A stretch of DNA of 64,000 nt from Phosphoribacter sp037045055 (GTDB taxonomy: Bacteria > Actinomycetota > Actinomycetes > Actinomycetales > Dermatophilaceae), in assembly GCA_037045055.1 (NCBI GenBank), contig JBAOHJ010000001.1, positions 434,001-498,000 on the forward strand, in the 5' to 3' direction. Shown in pieces: positions 23,143-32,085 of this stretch. The notes under the pieces were generated by a model. It searched no databases. It saw only the letters and a list, made by a program, of their open reading frames with translations, and was not told where the DNA came from. The position numbers were made by a program, and so were the translations under genes. The stretch's first letter is position 1, and each line of letters begins with the position of its first letter.

Positions 23143-25212
23143 GTGGCCACCAGCGTGTACCTCGCCTCGGCCGAGGGGCGGTCCGGCAAGTCGATGATCG
23201 CCATCGGGCTGCTCGACGAGCTGAGCAAAGGCGTGCAGCGGGTGGGGGTGTTCCGGCCGGTCATCCGCGGCGATCACCCCGAGCAGGACCACGTCCTGGC
23301 GCTCGCCCTGTCGCGCCTGGGCGGCGACGCCGACCCGGCCCGGCACTACGGCGTCACCTACGACGAGGTCCACCACGACCCCGACCAGGCCATGGCGAGG
23401 ATCGTCGACAAGTTCCACGCGGTCGCCGCCGACAGGCAAGCGGTGCTGGTCATCGGGTCCGACCACACGGACGTCGGAGCGACCACCGAGTTCTCCTTCA
23501 ACGCCCGGGTGGCGGCCAACCTGGGCGCGCCGATGCTGCTGGTCCTCTCGGCGTTCCTGCGCACTCCGGATCAGATCGGCAACTCCGCCGAGCTGGCCGT
23601 CGAGGAGGCCCACGCCCACCACGCGCGGGTCATCGGCCTGATCGCCAACGGGGTGCGGCCGAAATGGCGCGCCGAGACGCTGAGCCTGCTCGAGTCCGTC
23701 GCCGGCCAGCTGCCGGTGTATGCCGTGCCCGACCACCCGCCGCTGCGCGCGCCGACCGTCGCCGACCTCGCCCAGGCCACCGGGGCGACCCTGCGTTTCG
23801 GCGACCCGTCGCTGTTGGAACGCGAGACGACGAAGGTCGTCGTCGGCGCGATGACCCTGCCGCACGTGTTGGAGCGCATCGAGGACGGCTGTGTGGTCGT
23901 CACCCCGGGCGACCGGGCCGACAACATCCTGGGTCTGCTGCTGGCCCATCACTCGCAGACCTTCCCGCCGCTGGCCGGGATCGTCGTCAACGGAGGCATC
24001 CCCATCGCCGACTCGGTGGTGCGGCTCGTCGAGGGGTTGCGACTCACCGTGCCCGTCCTGGAGGTGGGCAGCGAGACCGCGGAGACGACCAACCGGATGA
24101 CCCAGGTCGTCGGTCGGCTCACCGCAGCGACGACCCGCAAGATCCAGACCGCGCTGGCGCTCGTCGAGGAGTACGTCGACGCGGCGGCGCTGCTGGAACG
24201 CCTCGACATGAGCACCACCCAGGCCGTCACACCGTTGATGTTCGAGCACACGCTGATCGACCGGGCGCGGCGTGCGGACCGGCCCATCGTGCTGCCCGAG
24301 GGCGAGGAGGACCGCATCCTCGCCGCCGCCGACCAGTTGTTGCGGCGCAAGGTCGCCCGGATCACCCTGCTGGGTATCCCGGGCTTCATCCACGCGAAGG
24401 CGCAGCGCCTGCAGCTGGACATCGGCGGAGCCACCGTCCTCGACCCATCCGACGAGCCGCTGCGCGAACGCTTCGCCTCCGAGTACTACGCACTGCGCAA
24501 GGACAAGGGCGCGACCCTGGAGTCGGCCCGCGACACCATCGTCGACCCCTCGTACTTCGGCACCATGATGGTGCTCGACGGGCTCGCCGACGGCATGGTC
24601 TCGGGGTCGATCAACACGACGGCCCACACCATCCGCCCCGCGCTGCAGGTCATCCGGACCCAGCCGGGCGTGTCCGTCGTGTCCTCGGTGTTCTTCATGT
24701 GCCTGCCCGACCGGGTGCTCGCCTACGGCGACTGCGCGGTCAACCCCGACCCCACCGCCGAGCAGCTGGCCGACATCGCGATCTCGTCGGCGGCGACCGC
24801 CGCCCAGTTCGGCATCGAGCCCAGGGTCGCGATGCTGTCCTACTCCACCGGCCTGTCCGGCACCGGCGCGGACGTCGAGAAGGTCCGCGAGGCCACCGCC
24901 CTGGTCAGAGCCCGTGCGCCGCAGCTGTCGGTCGAGGGGCCGATCCAGTACGACGCGGCCGTCGACGCGGCGGTGGCGAGGACGAAGCTGTCCGGCAGCT
25001 CGGTGGCCGGGCGGGCGACCGTGCTGATCTTCCCGGACCTCAACACCGGCAACAACACCTACAAGGCCGTCCAGCGCAGCGCCGGAGCCCTGGCCATCGG
25101 CCCGGTCCTGCAAGGCCTGCGCAAACCGGTCAACGACCTCTCCCGCGGCGCCCTGGTCGCCGATATCGTCAACACGGTGGCGATCACCGCGATCCAGGCG
25201 GGAGCGCGGTGA
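23143..25212 (+). CDS. pta: Phosphate acetyltransferase
   Basis: About 689 aa, the long three-domain form. It converts acetyl-CoA and phosphate to acetyl-phosphate and CoA, in the cytoplasm. N-terminal P-loop/BioD-like domain: SAEGRSGKSMIAIG; a middle DRTGG regulatory domain (VVVTPGDRADNILGLL; GGIPIADSV); C-terminal catalytic PTA domain from about residue 365 (PIVLPEGEEDRILAAA, LADGMVSGSINTT, PTAEQLADIAISSA, VAMLSYSTG, LIFPDLNTGNNTYK). I chose GTG 23143 (VATSVYL) because it fits the family start and a -10 box; ATG 23119 adds 8 residues. It overlaps ackA by 4 nt as GTGA, forming the pta-ackA operon for acetate overflow or acetyl-phosphate supply. Confidence 0.93.
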   Translation: MATSVYLASAEGRSGKSMIAIGLLDELSKGVQRVGVFRPVIRGDHPEQDHVLALALSRLGGDADPARHYGVTYDEVHHDPDQAMARIVDKFHAVAADRQAVLVIGSDHTDVGATTEFSFNARVAANLGAPMLLVLSAFLRTPDQIGNSAELAVEEAHAHHARVIGLIANGVRPKWRAETLSLLESVAGQLPVYAVPDHPPLRAPTVADLAQATGATLRFGDPSLLERETTKVVVGAMTLPHVLERIEDGCVVVTPGDRADNILGLLLAHHSQTFPPLAGIVVNGGIPIADSVVRLVEGLRLTVPVLEVGSETAETTNRMTQVVGRLTAATTRKIQTALALVEEYVDAAALLERLDMSTTQAVTPLMFEHTLIDRARRADRPIVLPEGEEDRILAAADQLLRRKVARITLLGIPGFIHAKAQRLQLDIGGATVLDPSDEPLRERFASEYYALRKDKGATLESARDTIVDPSYFGTMMVLDGLADGMVSGSINTTAHTIRPALQVIRTQPGVSVVSSVFFMCLPDRVLAYGDCAVNPDPTAEQLADIAISSAATAAQFGIEPRVAMLSYSTGLSGTGADVEKVREATALVRARAPQLSVEGPIQYDAAVDAAVARTKLSGSSVAGRATVLIFPDLNTGNNTYKAVQRSAGALAIGPVLQGLRKPVNDLSRGALVADIVNTVAITAIQAGAR

Positions 25213-26462
25213 CCGACCCCGACACCACGCCGGGTCGGGCCGCGCCCGGGCAGGTCGCCGCGACGGCGCCGGTCCTCGTCGTCAACGCCGGCTCCTCGTC
25301 GCTGAAGTACCGGCTCGTCGAGCCGTCGGCGGGCCATACCCTGGCCACCGGGCTGATCGAGCGGATCGGCGAGGGACACCCGCGGGCGCGGCATACCGGC
25401 TCGGACTGCACCACCGAGCGCGAGCTCGACTGCCCCGACCACGAGAGCGCGTTCCAGGTCGCGCTCGCGGCCTTCGCCGAGCACGGCCCGCCGCTGCGGG
25501 CCGCCGATCTGCTCGCCGTCGGGCATCGGGTGGTGCACGGCGGGTCCCGTTTCGCGGCACCGGTGCTCGTCGACGACGACGTCATCGCGCAGATCGAGGC
25601 CCTGGTGCCGCTGGCCCTCCTGCACAACCCCGGCAACCTCGCCGGGCTGCGGGCCGCGCGGGCGGCCTTCGGCGGCATACCTCAGGTCGCGGTGTTCGAC
25701 ACCGCGTTCCACCAGACCTTGCCGCCGGCGGCCTACACGTACGCGGTGCCCCGCGACTGGCGCGATCGGCTGCACGTGCGCCGCTACGGATTCCACGGCA
25801 CGTCGCACGCCTACGTCTCGCGCCGGGTCGCCGCCCTGCTCGGCCGCCCGCCGCAGGCGACGAACGCCGTGGTCCTGCACCTGGGCAACGGCGCCAGCGC
25901 GTGCGCCGTCGAGGGTGGGCGCAGCATCGACACCTCGATGGGCCTGTCCCCGCTGGGGGGGCTCGTCATGGGCACCCGGCCCGGCGATCTCGACCCGGCC
26001 ATCGCCCCGTACCTGAGCCGTCACGGCATCCCCGTGCTCGCCTACGACGAGGCGCTCAACCACGACAGCGGCTTGCGCGCCCTGGCCGGCAGCAACGACT
26101 TCCGCGAGGTCATGCGGCTGGTCGAGGCCGGTGACGCCGACGCCCGGCTGGCGGTCGAGGTGGCCGCGTACCGGATCGCGAAGTACGTCGGCGGGTATGC
26201 CGTCGCGCTGGGCCGGCTCGACGCGCTGGCGTTCACCGGCGGCATCGGGGAGCACAGCGCGGCCCTGCGCGCGGACGTCGTGGGCCGGTTGGCCGTGCTC
26301 GGCCTCGAGCTGGACACCGCGGCGAACGCCGCGGCGAGCGGCGAGTCGAGGATTTCGACGCCGGCCAGCGCGGCCCAGGTGTGGGTGGTGCCCACCGACG
26401 AGGAGCTGGAGATCGCCCGTCATGCCGTCGCGGTGGTGCGGGCCGGCCATCCGTCCGCGTGA
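25209..26462 (+). CDS. ackA: Acetate kinase
   Basis: 417 aa. Interconverts acetyl-phosphate plus ADP with acetate plus ATP. The N-terminus has a 20-residue Pro/Ala extension, then VLVVNAGSSSLKYRL (phosphate loop), VGHRVVHGG, VFDTAFHQTLP, YGFHGTSHAYVSRR with the catalytic His, VLHLGNGASACAV, DTSMGLSPLGG and the nucleotide-site FTGGIGEHSA. Start GTG at 25209 overlaps the pta stop (GTGA), so translation is coupled. Two octamer copies (25389, 25673) fall in the reading frame as Arg-His-Thr-type and Gly-Ile-Pro-type codons. Length and all active-site motifs are normal. Confidence 0.95.
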   Translation: MTDPDTTPGRAAPGQVAATAPVLVVNAGSSSLKYRLVEPSAGHTLATGLIERIGEGHPRARHTGSDCTTERELDCPDHESAFQVALAAFAEHGPPLRAADLLAVGHRVVHGGSRFAAPVLVDDDVIAQIEALVPLALLHNPGNLAGLRAARAAFGGIPQVAVFDTAFHQTLPPAAYTYAVPRDWRDRLHVRRYGFHGTSHAYVSRRVAALLGRPPQATNAVVLHLGNGASACAVEGGRSIDTSMGLSPLGGLVMGTRPGDLDPAIAPYLSRHGIPVLAYDEALNHDSGLRALAGSNDFREVMRLVEAGDADARLAVEVAAYRIAKYVGGYAVALGRLDALAFTGGIGEHSAALRADVVGRLAVLGLELDTAANAAASGESRISTPASAAQVWVVPTDEELEIARHAVAVVRAGHPSA

Positions 26463-26472
26463 TGCGCCCGAG

Positions 26473-27414
26473 CTACCCCGCCGGGGTGCCCGGCAGGCGC
26501 AGCAGGGTGCTCTTGCCGAACAGGCTGCCGATGAGGTCCACGGCGACCTCCGCGGTCCGGTTGGCCACGTCGCAGGCCGGGTTGAGCTCCATGACGTCCA
26601 GGGAGCCGACCAGGGCGGTGTCCGCGATCATCTCCATGCACAGCTGGGCCTCCCGATAGGTCGGCCCGCCGCGCACGGTCGTGCCGACCCCGGGGGCGAT
26701 CTCCGGGTCGAGGAAGTCGACGTCGAAGCTCACGTGCAGATGGGTCTCCTCGCCCAGCCCCGACAGCGCGCGGCGGACCACCTCGCGCATCCCGTGCTCG
26801 TCGATCCGCCGCATGTCGTACACGCTCAACCCGTCGTCGCGCACCAGCTCCTTCTCCCGTGCGTCGACGCTGCGGATCCCGAGCTGGCGCACCGCCCAGG
26901 CGTCCAGGGCGGGCACCCGACCACCGATCCCGACCAGCTGCGCCGGCCCCTTGCCGCGCAGCACGGCCACCGGCATACCGTGCAGGTTGCCGCTGGGTGA
27001 GGTGTCCAGGGTGTTGAAGTCGGCGTGCGCGTCCAGCCACAGCACGACCAGCCGTCGGCCCTGCTGCCGACAGTGCCGGGCGACCGCGCCGATCGACCCG
27101 ATCGCCAGACAGTGGTCGCCGCCCAGCAGGATCGGCAGGTGGTCCTCGGCCAGTGACGCGTGCACGGCATCGTGGACCGCCGAGTTCCACGCGATGACCT
27201 CGGGCAGATGGCGGTAGCCGGAGCGCGGCGGCTCCCAAGGGTTCGGCGGCCCGGACAAGTTGCCCAGATCGCGGACCCGTAGCCCGACCGCCTCGAGGTT
27301 CTGCGCCACCCCGGCCACCCGCATCGCCTCGGGCCCCATGGACGCGCCCCGGTGCGCCGCCCCGACGTCGGTCGGCGCGCCAATGAGGTCGACGGTCCTG
27401 GTCGGCGTGCTCAC
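26473..27414 (-). CDS. rocF: Arginase (ureohydrolase family)
   Basis: 313 aa manganese ureohydrolase, probably hydrolysing arginine to ornithine and urea. Binuclear metal motifs: GGDHCLAIG near residue 97, LWLDAHADFN near 125 and HVSFDVDFLDPE near 228; also NLHGMPVAVL, the substrate-binding region. N-terminal GAPTDVGAAHRGASMGPEAMR is typical of arginase rather than agmatinase. Start GTG at 27414 has GAGGAT 6 nt upstream, a weak leaderless-type -10. It converges on ackA with a 10-nt gap, and is divergent to nothing; the next gene upstream (TrmH) runs the same way. Agmatinase or guanidinobutyrase activity cannot be excluded. Confidence 0.88.
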   Translation of the reverse strand: MSTPTRTVDLIGAPTDVGAAHRGASMGPEAMRVAGVAQNLEAVGLRVRDLGNLSGPPNPWEPPRSGYRHLPEVIAWNSAVHDAVHASLAEDHLPILLGGDHCLAIGSIGAVARHCRQQGRRLVVLWLDAHADFNTLDTSPSGNLHGMPVAVLRGKGPAQLVGIGGRVPALDAWAVRQLGIRSVDAREKELVRDDGLSVYDMRRIDEHGMREVVRRALSGLGEETHLHVSFDVDFLDPEIAPGVGTTVRGGPTYREAQLCMEMIADTALVGSLDVMELNPACDVANRTAEVAVDLIGSLFGKSTLLRLPGTPAG

Positions 27415-27424
27415 CCGGGCATCC

Positions 27425-28264
27425 TCACACGGGCCCCGCGCCGGGCGCGACCCGCAACGCCCACAGCGCCACCGCGGCGGCGGCGGCGACGTTGAGCGAG
27501 TCGACCCCGGCGGCCATCGGGATGCGCACGGCCAGGTCCGCGGCCGCGACGGTAGGCCGCCGTAGCCCGTCGCCCTCGGTGCCCAGGACCACGGCGAGCC
27601 GCTGCGGGGCCCGCGTCGCGAGCACGTCGAGCGGGACCGCCTCGTCGGTCAACGCGAGGGCCGCGACGACGAACCCGGCCGCGCGGATCGCTCCGACGCC
27701 GGCGGGCCACGGGTCGACCCGCGTCCAGGGCACCTGAAAGACCGTGCCCATCGACACCCGCACCGACCGCCGGTACAGCGGGTCGGCACACCGCGGCGTC
27801 ACGAGCACGGCGTCCGCCCCGAGCGCCGCAGCAGACCGGAACGCCGCCCCGACGTTGGTGTGGTCGACCACGTCCTCGAGCACGACGACCCGGCGGGCAC
27901 CGGCGAGGACCTCGTCCAACGTCGGCAGGACGGGTCGATGCATGGCCGCGAGCGCCCCGCGGTGCAGGTGGAAGCCGGTGAGCCGCTCGATCACCTCGGG
28001 CTCCCCGACGTAGACCGGGATACCGTCCCGGGCGGCCCGGTCGACGACGTCGCCGAGCTCGGCGAGCCACCGCGGCGCCATGAGGTAGGAGCGCGGGCGG
28101 TGCCCGGCGGCCAGCGCCCGGCGGATGACCCTCTCGGACTCGGCGACGTAGAGGCCGTGCTCGGGCTCCACGCGGCGGCGCAGGGCCACGTCGGTCAGCC
28201 CGACGTAGTCGGCCAGCCGGGAGTCCTGCGGGTCCTCGATGGGCACCACCGTGCCCGGCCTCAC
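27425..28264 (-). CDS. TrmH/SpoU-family RNA 2'-O-methyltransferase
   Basis: About 279 aa SPOUT-class enzyme methylating tRNA or rRNA riboses with SAM. The N-terminal substrate-binding region has HGLYVAESERVIRRAL and a FHLHRGALA segment; the catalytic knot shows VVVLEDVVDHTNVGAAFRSA near residue 135, then LAVVLGTEGDGL and IPMAAGVDSLNVAAAAAVAL, the classical motifs 1-3. I chose GTG 28264, which overlaps the TSUP stop as GTGA; a second GTG 15 nt later is possible. It is coupled to the TSUP gene. The target nucleotide cannot be inferred. Confidence 0.88.
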   Translation of the reverse strand: MRPGTVVPIEDPQDSRLADYVGLTDVALRRRVEPEHGLYVAESERVIRRALAAGHRPRSYLMAPRWLAELGDVVDRAARDGIPVYVGEPEVIERLTGFHLHRGALAAMHRPVLPTLDEVLAGARRVVVLEDVVDHTNVGAAFRSAAALGADAVLVTPRCADPLYRRSVRVSMGTVFQVPWTRVDPWPAGVGAIRAAGFVVAALALTDEAVPLDVLATRAPQRLAVVLGTEGDGLRRPTVAAADLAVRIPMAAGVDSLNVAAAAAVALWALRVAPGAGPV

Positions 28265-29034
28265 GGCAACCACACGAGCTTGACCAAGGCCACCGTGCCG
28301 ACGAGCAGGATCGTCGCCCGCAGGATGCCCGGATCGAGGCGTCGGCCCACCCGCGCGCCCAGCACCCCGCCGGCCAGCGACCCGATCGCGATGAGCAGCA
28401 CGACCGGCCAGTCGACGTGGTCGCGGGCGAACAGCAGGAACGCGACCGTGGCGACGAGGTTGACCAGGGTCACCAGGACGTTCTTGAGCCCGGTCGCCCG
28501 CTGCAGCGGCATCGGCGACAAAGCGCTGAACACCCCCATCATGAGGATTCCCTGAGCGGCCCCGAAGTACCCCCCGTAGACCCCGCTGAGCAGCACTGCC
28601 GCGGACAGGGCGACGCCGCGCCACGGGGCTTGGGGCCGGGGGTCGGTATGCCGCCGGGCGGCGGCCCGTTGCAGCCGGGGGCCGACGACGACGAGGACGA
28701 GCGCCAGCGCGACGAGGGCCGGGACGATCGCCTTGAAGGCCGAGGACGGGAGCAGGAGCAGCAGGGTGGCGCCGAGCACCGATCCGGCCAGGGACATCGG
28801 CAGCAGGCGGCGGACCGTGCGGGACTGGCCGGCGAGCTCGTGCCGGTACCCCCACGAGCCCGACAGGCCGCCGGCCACCAGGCCGATGTTGTTGCTGACG
28901 TTCGCGGTCAGCGGCGGGTAACCCAGGACCAGCAGGGTGGGGAAGGTGACGAGGGTGCCGGACCCGACGACGGTGTTGATCGCCCCGGCGGCCAGCCCGG
29001 CCAGCATGACGAGCACGGCGTCGAGGGCGGACAC
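28261..29034 (-). CDS. TSUP (TauE/SafE) family membrane transporter
   Basis: 257 aa integral membrane protein of the sulfite exporter TauE/SafE family, implicated in export of sulfite, sulfoacetate or similar anions. About eight hydrophobic segments; the two family half-motifs are visible as GAINTVVGSGTLVTFPTLL near the N-terminus and GGYFGAAQGILMMGVF in the middle (Gly-rich re-entrant pattern). Start GTG at 29034 has TAGGGT 6 nt upstream (leaderless). It is followed by a coupled methyltransferase. The substrate is not known. Confidence 0.87.
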   Translation of the reverse strand: MSALDAVLVMLAGLAAGAINTVVGSGTLVTFPTLLVLGYPPLTANVSNNIGLVAGGLSGSWGYRHELAGQSRTVRRLLPMSLAGSVLGATLLLLLPSSAFKAIVPALVALALVLVVVGPRLQRAAARRHTDPRPQAPWRGVALSAAVLLSGVYGGYFGAAQGILMMGVFSALSPMPLQRATGLKNVLVTLVNLVATVAFLLFARDHVDWPVVLLIAIGSLAGGVLGARVGRRLDPGILRATILLVGTVALVKLVWLP

Positions 29035-29046
29035 CCGGCCACCCTA
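29035..29046 (-). promoter_or_regulatory. Leaderless-type -10 box of the TSUP gene
   Basis: TAGGGT on the minus strand (29041-29046), 6 nt before the GTG start at 29034. An octamer copy is 6 bp further upstream (29052-29059). Confidence 0.45.
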
Positions 29047-29073
29047 CCCACCGGCATACCGCGTCGTGGCTGG

Positions 29074-29670
29074 TCACGAGGGCGGCACGACGTTCCACGT
29101 GGACAGGGTCGGCTGGTCGTCGTCGACGGCCAGGCAGCTCAGCGCCGCGGGCCGCGGGTGGCGCAGCAGCCGCCCGGCCGTCGCGTCCAGCCCGAGCCAC
29201 CGCGCCGCGAACACCCGGGCCAGATGACCGTGGCACACCACGACGACGTCACCGTCGACCAGTCGGGGCCGGGTCCGCGCGATCGCCGCGTCGGCCCGCC
29301 CGGCGACCTGGGCCAACGTCTCGCCGGGGTGCCCGTCCGCGCCCGCGACGACGCCGTCGCGCCACAGGTCCCAACCCGGATGCCGCTGCCGGATCTCGGC
29401 ACTGGTCAGACCCTCGAAGCCGCCGTAGTCCCACTCCACCAGGTCCGGGTCGAGGGTCAGCGGGGCCAGCCCGGCCAGCTGGGCGGTGCGGGTGGCCCGC
29501 TGCAGCGGACTGCTGTACGCCGCGATCACCGCGCGCCGGGCCAGCACCGTGCCCAGGGCCTCGGCGGCCCGCGATCCGGTCGGCGTCAACGGCAGGTCGG
29601 TCCGTCCGGTATGCCGCCCGACGGCGCTCCACTGCGTCTCGCCGTGCCTGACCAGGATCAGCTCTCCCAT
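29074..29670 (-). CDS. Histidine phosphatase family protein (phosphoglycerate mutase-like)
   Basis: 198 aa. N-terminal LILVRHGETQWS with the phosphorylated His (RHG), LTPTGSRAAEALG, a central YSSPLQRATRTA, VEWDYGGFEGL and a second catalytic His in VVVCHGHLARVF. This size and motif set fits bacterial phosphatases acting on small phosphoesters; a cofactor-dependent mutase would be longer. Start ATG at 29670 lies 30 nt after a different minus-strand gene region. No signal or membrane segment. Substrate is not predictable. One octamer copy in the coding region (29609). Confidence 0.88.
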   Translation of the reverse strand: MGELILVRHGETQWSAVGRHTGRTDLPLTPTGSRAAEALGTVLARRAVIAAYSSPLQRATRTAQLAGLAPLTLDPDLVEWDYGGFEGLTSAEIRQRHPGWDLWRDGVVAGADGHPGETLAQVAGRADAAIARTRPRLVDGDVVVVCHGHLARVFAARWLGLDATAGRLLRHPRPAALSCLAVDDDQPTLSTWNVVPPS

Positions 29671-29710
29671 GGACCCAGCATCCCCCGCGATCCGCCGGGT
29701 GCGGCGCCTG

Positions 29711-30644
29711 CTACGCCTCGGTGTCGGCGTCCTGGGGCGCCGGTCCGAGCAGCCCGGGATCGGCCGCCGCGGCCCCGCCCAGGGCGCTGATCCCGCGCAG
29801 GGCGTCGGTGACCTCCGAGGGAATGATCCAGATCTTATTGGCGTCGCCCTTGGCCAGCTGGGGCAGCACCTGCAGGTACTGGTAGGCCAGCAGCGACTTG
29901 GTCGGGTTGCCGTCGTGGATCGCCTGGAAGACCTCCCGGATCGCCCGGGACTGGCCTTGGGCCTCCAGGACCCGCGCCTCGGCCGAGCCCTGGGCCCGCA
30001 GGATCTGGGCCTCCTTCTCGCCCTGGGCGGTGAGGATCGCCGACTGGCGGACCCCCTCGGCGGTCAGGACGGTGGCTCGCTTGTCCCGCTCGGCCCGCAT
30101 CTGCTTCTCCATCGAGTCCTGCACCGAGTGCGGCGGGTCGATGGCCTTGAGCTCCACCCGGTTGACCCGGAATCCCCCACCGGCCGGTCTCCTGGTCGAG
30201 CACCCCGCGCAGCTGGGCGTTGATCTGGTCGCGGGAGGTGAGGGTCTGCTCCAGGTCGAGTGAGCCGATGACGTTGCGCAGCGTCGTCACGGTGAGCTGC
30301 TCGATCCCCTGGATGAAGTTGGCGATCTCGTACACCGCGGACTTGGCATCGGTCACCGTGTAGTAGATGACCGTGTCGATGCTCACCACGAGGTTGTCGG
30401 AGGTGATCACCGGCTGCGGCGGGAAGGTGACCACCTGCTCGCGCAGGTCGATGACCGCCCGCGGCTTGTCGATGAACGGGACGAGGATGTGCATCCCGTC
30501 GTCGAGCGTGCGCGAGTAGGACCCGAGCCGTTCGATGATCACCGCGCTCATTTGCGGGACGATCCGGATCGTCTTGACGAGCACGACGACGACGAAGGCC
30601 AGCAGGATCGCGAGGACGGCCAGGGTGGTGATTCCGGCGTTCAT
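29711..30644 (-). pseudogene. SPFH/stomatin (Band 7) protein gene with a +1 frameshift
   Basis: The 5' part reads MNAGITTLAVLAILL (N-terminal membrane anchor), PQMSAVIIERLGSYSRTLDDG, PRAVIDLREQV and SLDLEQTLTSRDQINAQ, clear SPFH domain. Near residue 158 (about 30167-30172) an extra C breaks the frame: GRWGI should continue RVNRVELKAIDPP, which is found in the next frame and reads normally to the stop at 29711. The gene is 934 nt, one more than a multiple of three. SPFH proteins form membrane-associated oligomers that organise microdomains, usually with an NfeD partner, which is the neighbour here. Either a sequencing or assembly error, or a recent mutation. ATG at 30644 has GGAGA upstream. 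Confidence 0.8.
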
Positions 30645-30663
30645 GGGGTCTCCAGTGCTCGGG

Positions 30664-31114
30664 TCAGGTGAGCGCGTCGTGATCGCGGGCGACGACGGCG
30701 GTCGCGCCGTCGATGGCGGTGACGCGCACCGGCTCGCCCTCGCCGATGGCGTCTCCGGTGGTGCGGGCCGACCAGAATCTCCCCGCCGAGGCGGATCTGC
30801 CCGGTGGTCCTCGTCACGGTCTGCACGACGTATGCCGTGCGCCCGACGTGGGCGGCCGTCCCCATGACGTGGCGCGGTCCGTGCGGGCTGAACCGGCGCT
30901 TGGCCCAGGGCCGCACGCCGACGAGCAGCAGGCAGGCCGTCACTGCGGCGACCAGCGCCTGGATCGGCAGCGGCGCGCCCAGCGCGGCGGCGGCCCCGCC
31001 ACCGAGCGCGCCGCCGGCGAGCATGAGGAAGGTGAAGTCGACGGTGGCCATCTCCACGGCGCCGAGCACCAGCGCCACGCCCACCCAGGCCAGCCACGCC
31101 GGGTCCTCGAACAC
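30664..31114 (-). pseudogene. NfeD-like membrane protein gene with a +1 frameshift
   Basis: Companion of the SPFH gene, 19 nt upstream of it. It begins MFEDPAWLAWVGVALVLGAV with three transmembrane segments, then the cytosolic OB-fold region (GTAAHVGRTAYVVQTVTR, GQIRLGGEI). At about 30775 an extra C shifts the frame; the repaired frame continues WSARTTGDAIGEGEPVRV and ends at 30664 with a normal OB-fold C-terminus. Length 451 nt, one over a multiple of three. GTG 31114 is 5 nt after GGAAGGAG; GTG 31120 lies too close to it. That both genes of the pair carry the same kind of lesion is discussed in the findings. Confidence 0.78.
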
Positions 31115-31150
31115 GGCCACTCCTTCCCCGGTCCGCGCTACCCCTTGACC

Positions 31151-31999
31151 TTACGACGAACGGGCCGAGTCGGGGGGTTCCCGGTCGGCCGGTCCGTCCG
31201 CCGTGCCGTCGAGCGCCCCCGCGGCGCGGGCGGTCCACCGCTGGCCGTGGCGGTCCACGACCAGCGGCAGGCCGAAGGTCGCCGAGAGGTTCTCCGCGGT
31301 GAGGGTGGGCACCAGGGGTCCGGCCGCCACCACCCGGCCGGCGCGCAGGAGCAACACGTCGGTGAAGCCGGGCGGGATCTCCTCGACGTGGTGGGTGACC
31401 AGGACCAGGGCGGGCGCGTCCAGGTCGGCGGCCAGCTCCCCCAGTCGCGCGACGAGGTCCTCGCGGCCGGCCAGATCCAGTCCGGCCGCCGGCTCGTCCA
31501 GCAGCATGAGCTCCGGGTCGGTCATCAGGGCGCGGGCGATCTGCACCCGCTTGCGCTCGCCCTCGCTCAGCGTGCCGAACCGCCGGTCCGCAAGGTGCCC
31601 GGCGCCGAGCGACCCGAGCAGCTGCGTGGCCCGGCGGTGGTCGGCGCCGTCGTAGGCCTCGCGCCAACGGCCGAGCACGGCATACGAGGCGGTCATGACG
31701 ACGTCGAGGACGGTCTCGCCGCCCGGGATCCGGTCCGCGACCGCCGCGCTGGCCAGCCCGACGCGGGGGCGCAACTCGAAGACGTCGACCGCCCCAAGCA
31801 CCTCGCCGAGGATGCCGACGACGCCCTCGGTCGGGTGCAGTCGGGTGGCGGCCAGCTGCAGCAGAGTGGTCTTGCCCGCGCCGTTGGGCCCGAGCACCAC
31901 CCAGCGCTCGCCCTCCTCGACCTCCCAGGTCACATCGTCGAGCAGGCGAGTGCCGGCCCGGACGACGCTCACGCCGGCGAAGGCGAGGACATCGCTCAT
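31151..31999 (-). CDS. ABC transporter ATP-binding protein
   Basis: 282 aa single nucleotide-binding domain. Walker A LGPNGAGKTTLLQLA near residue 37, Q-loop region, signature LSEGERKRVQIARALM near 139, Walker B LMLLDEPAAGLDL and H-loop VLVTHHVEEIP. The arrangement and its C-terminal extension resemble ModF/PhnC-like or iron-type ATPases, and no permease gene is adjacent, so the partner is unknown. Start ATG 31999 has TACAGT 6 nt upstream, part of an octamer copy. It is likely monocistronic or the first gene of an operon that continues to the NfeD/SPFH genes (36-nt gap). Confidence 0.85.
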   Translation of the reverse strand: MSDVLAFAGVSVVRAGTRLLDDVTWEVEEGERWVVLGPNGAGKTTLLQLAATRLHPTEGVVGILGEVLGAVDVFELRPRVGLASAAVADRIPGGETVLDVVMTASYAVLGRWREAYDGADHRRATQLLGSLGAGHLADRRFGTLSEGERKRVQIARALMTDPELMLLDEPAAGLDLAGREDLVARLGELAADLDAPALVLVTHHVEEIPPGFTDVLLLRAGRVVAAGPLVPTLTAENLSATFGLPLVVDRHGQRWTARAAGALDGTADGPADREPPDSARSS

Positions 32000-32011
32000 G
32001 TCGGCACTGTA
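32000..32011 (-). promoter_or_regulatory. Leaderless-type -10 box formed by a dispersed-octamer copy
   Basis: On the minus strand CGGCATACAGT contains the octamer CGGCATAC and the -10 box TACAGT (32006-32011), ending 6 nt before the ATG at 31999. Confidence 0.5.
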
Positions 32012-32085
32012 TGCCGTCCGCCCGCCGACCCCGCGGGGCGTGGCCGGGGCCGCGTGTCGCCGCCGGCCGGTGCCGACCCGCCCGA

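Noticed and set aside
30160..30785. Programmed frameshifting in SPFH and NfeD genes
   Set aside because: No slippery heptamer or stimulator is visible, and the lesions are single-base insertions; error or mutation is more likely.
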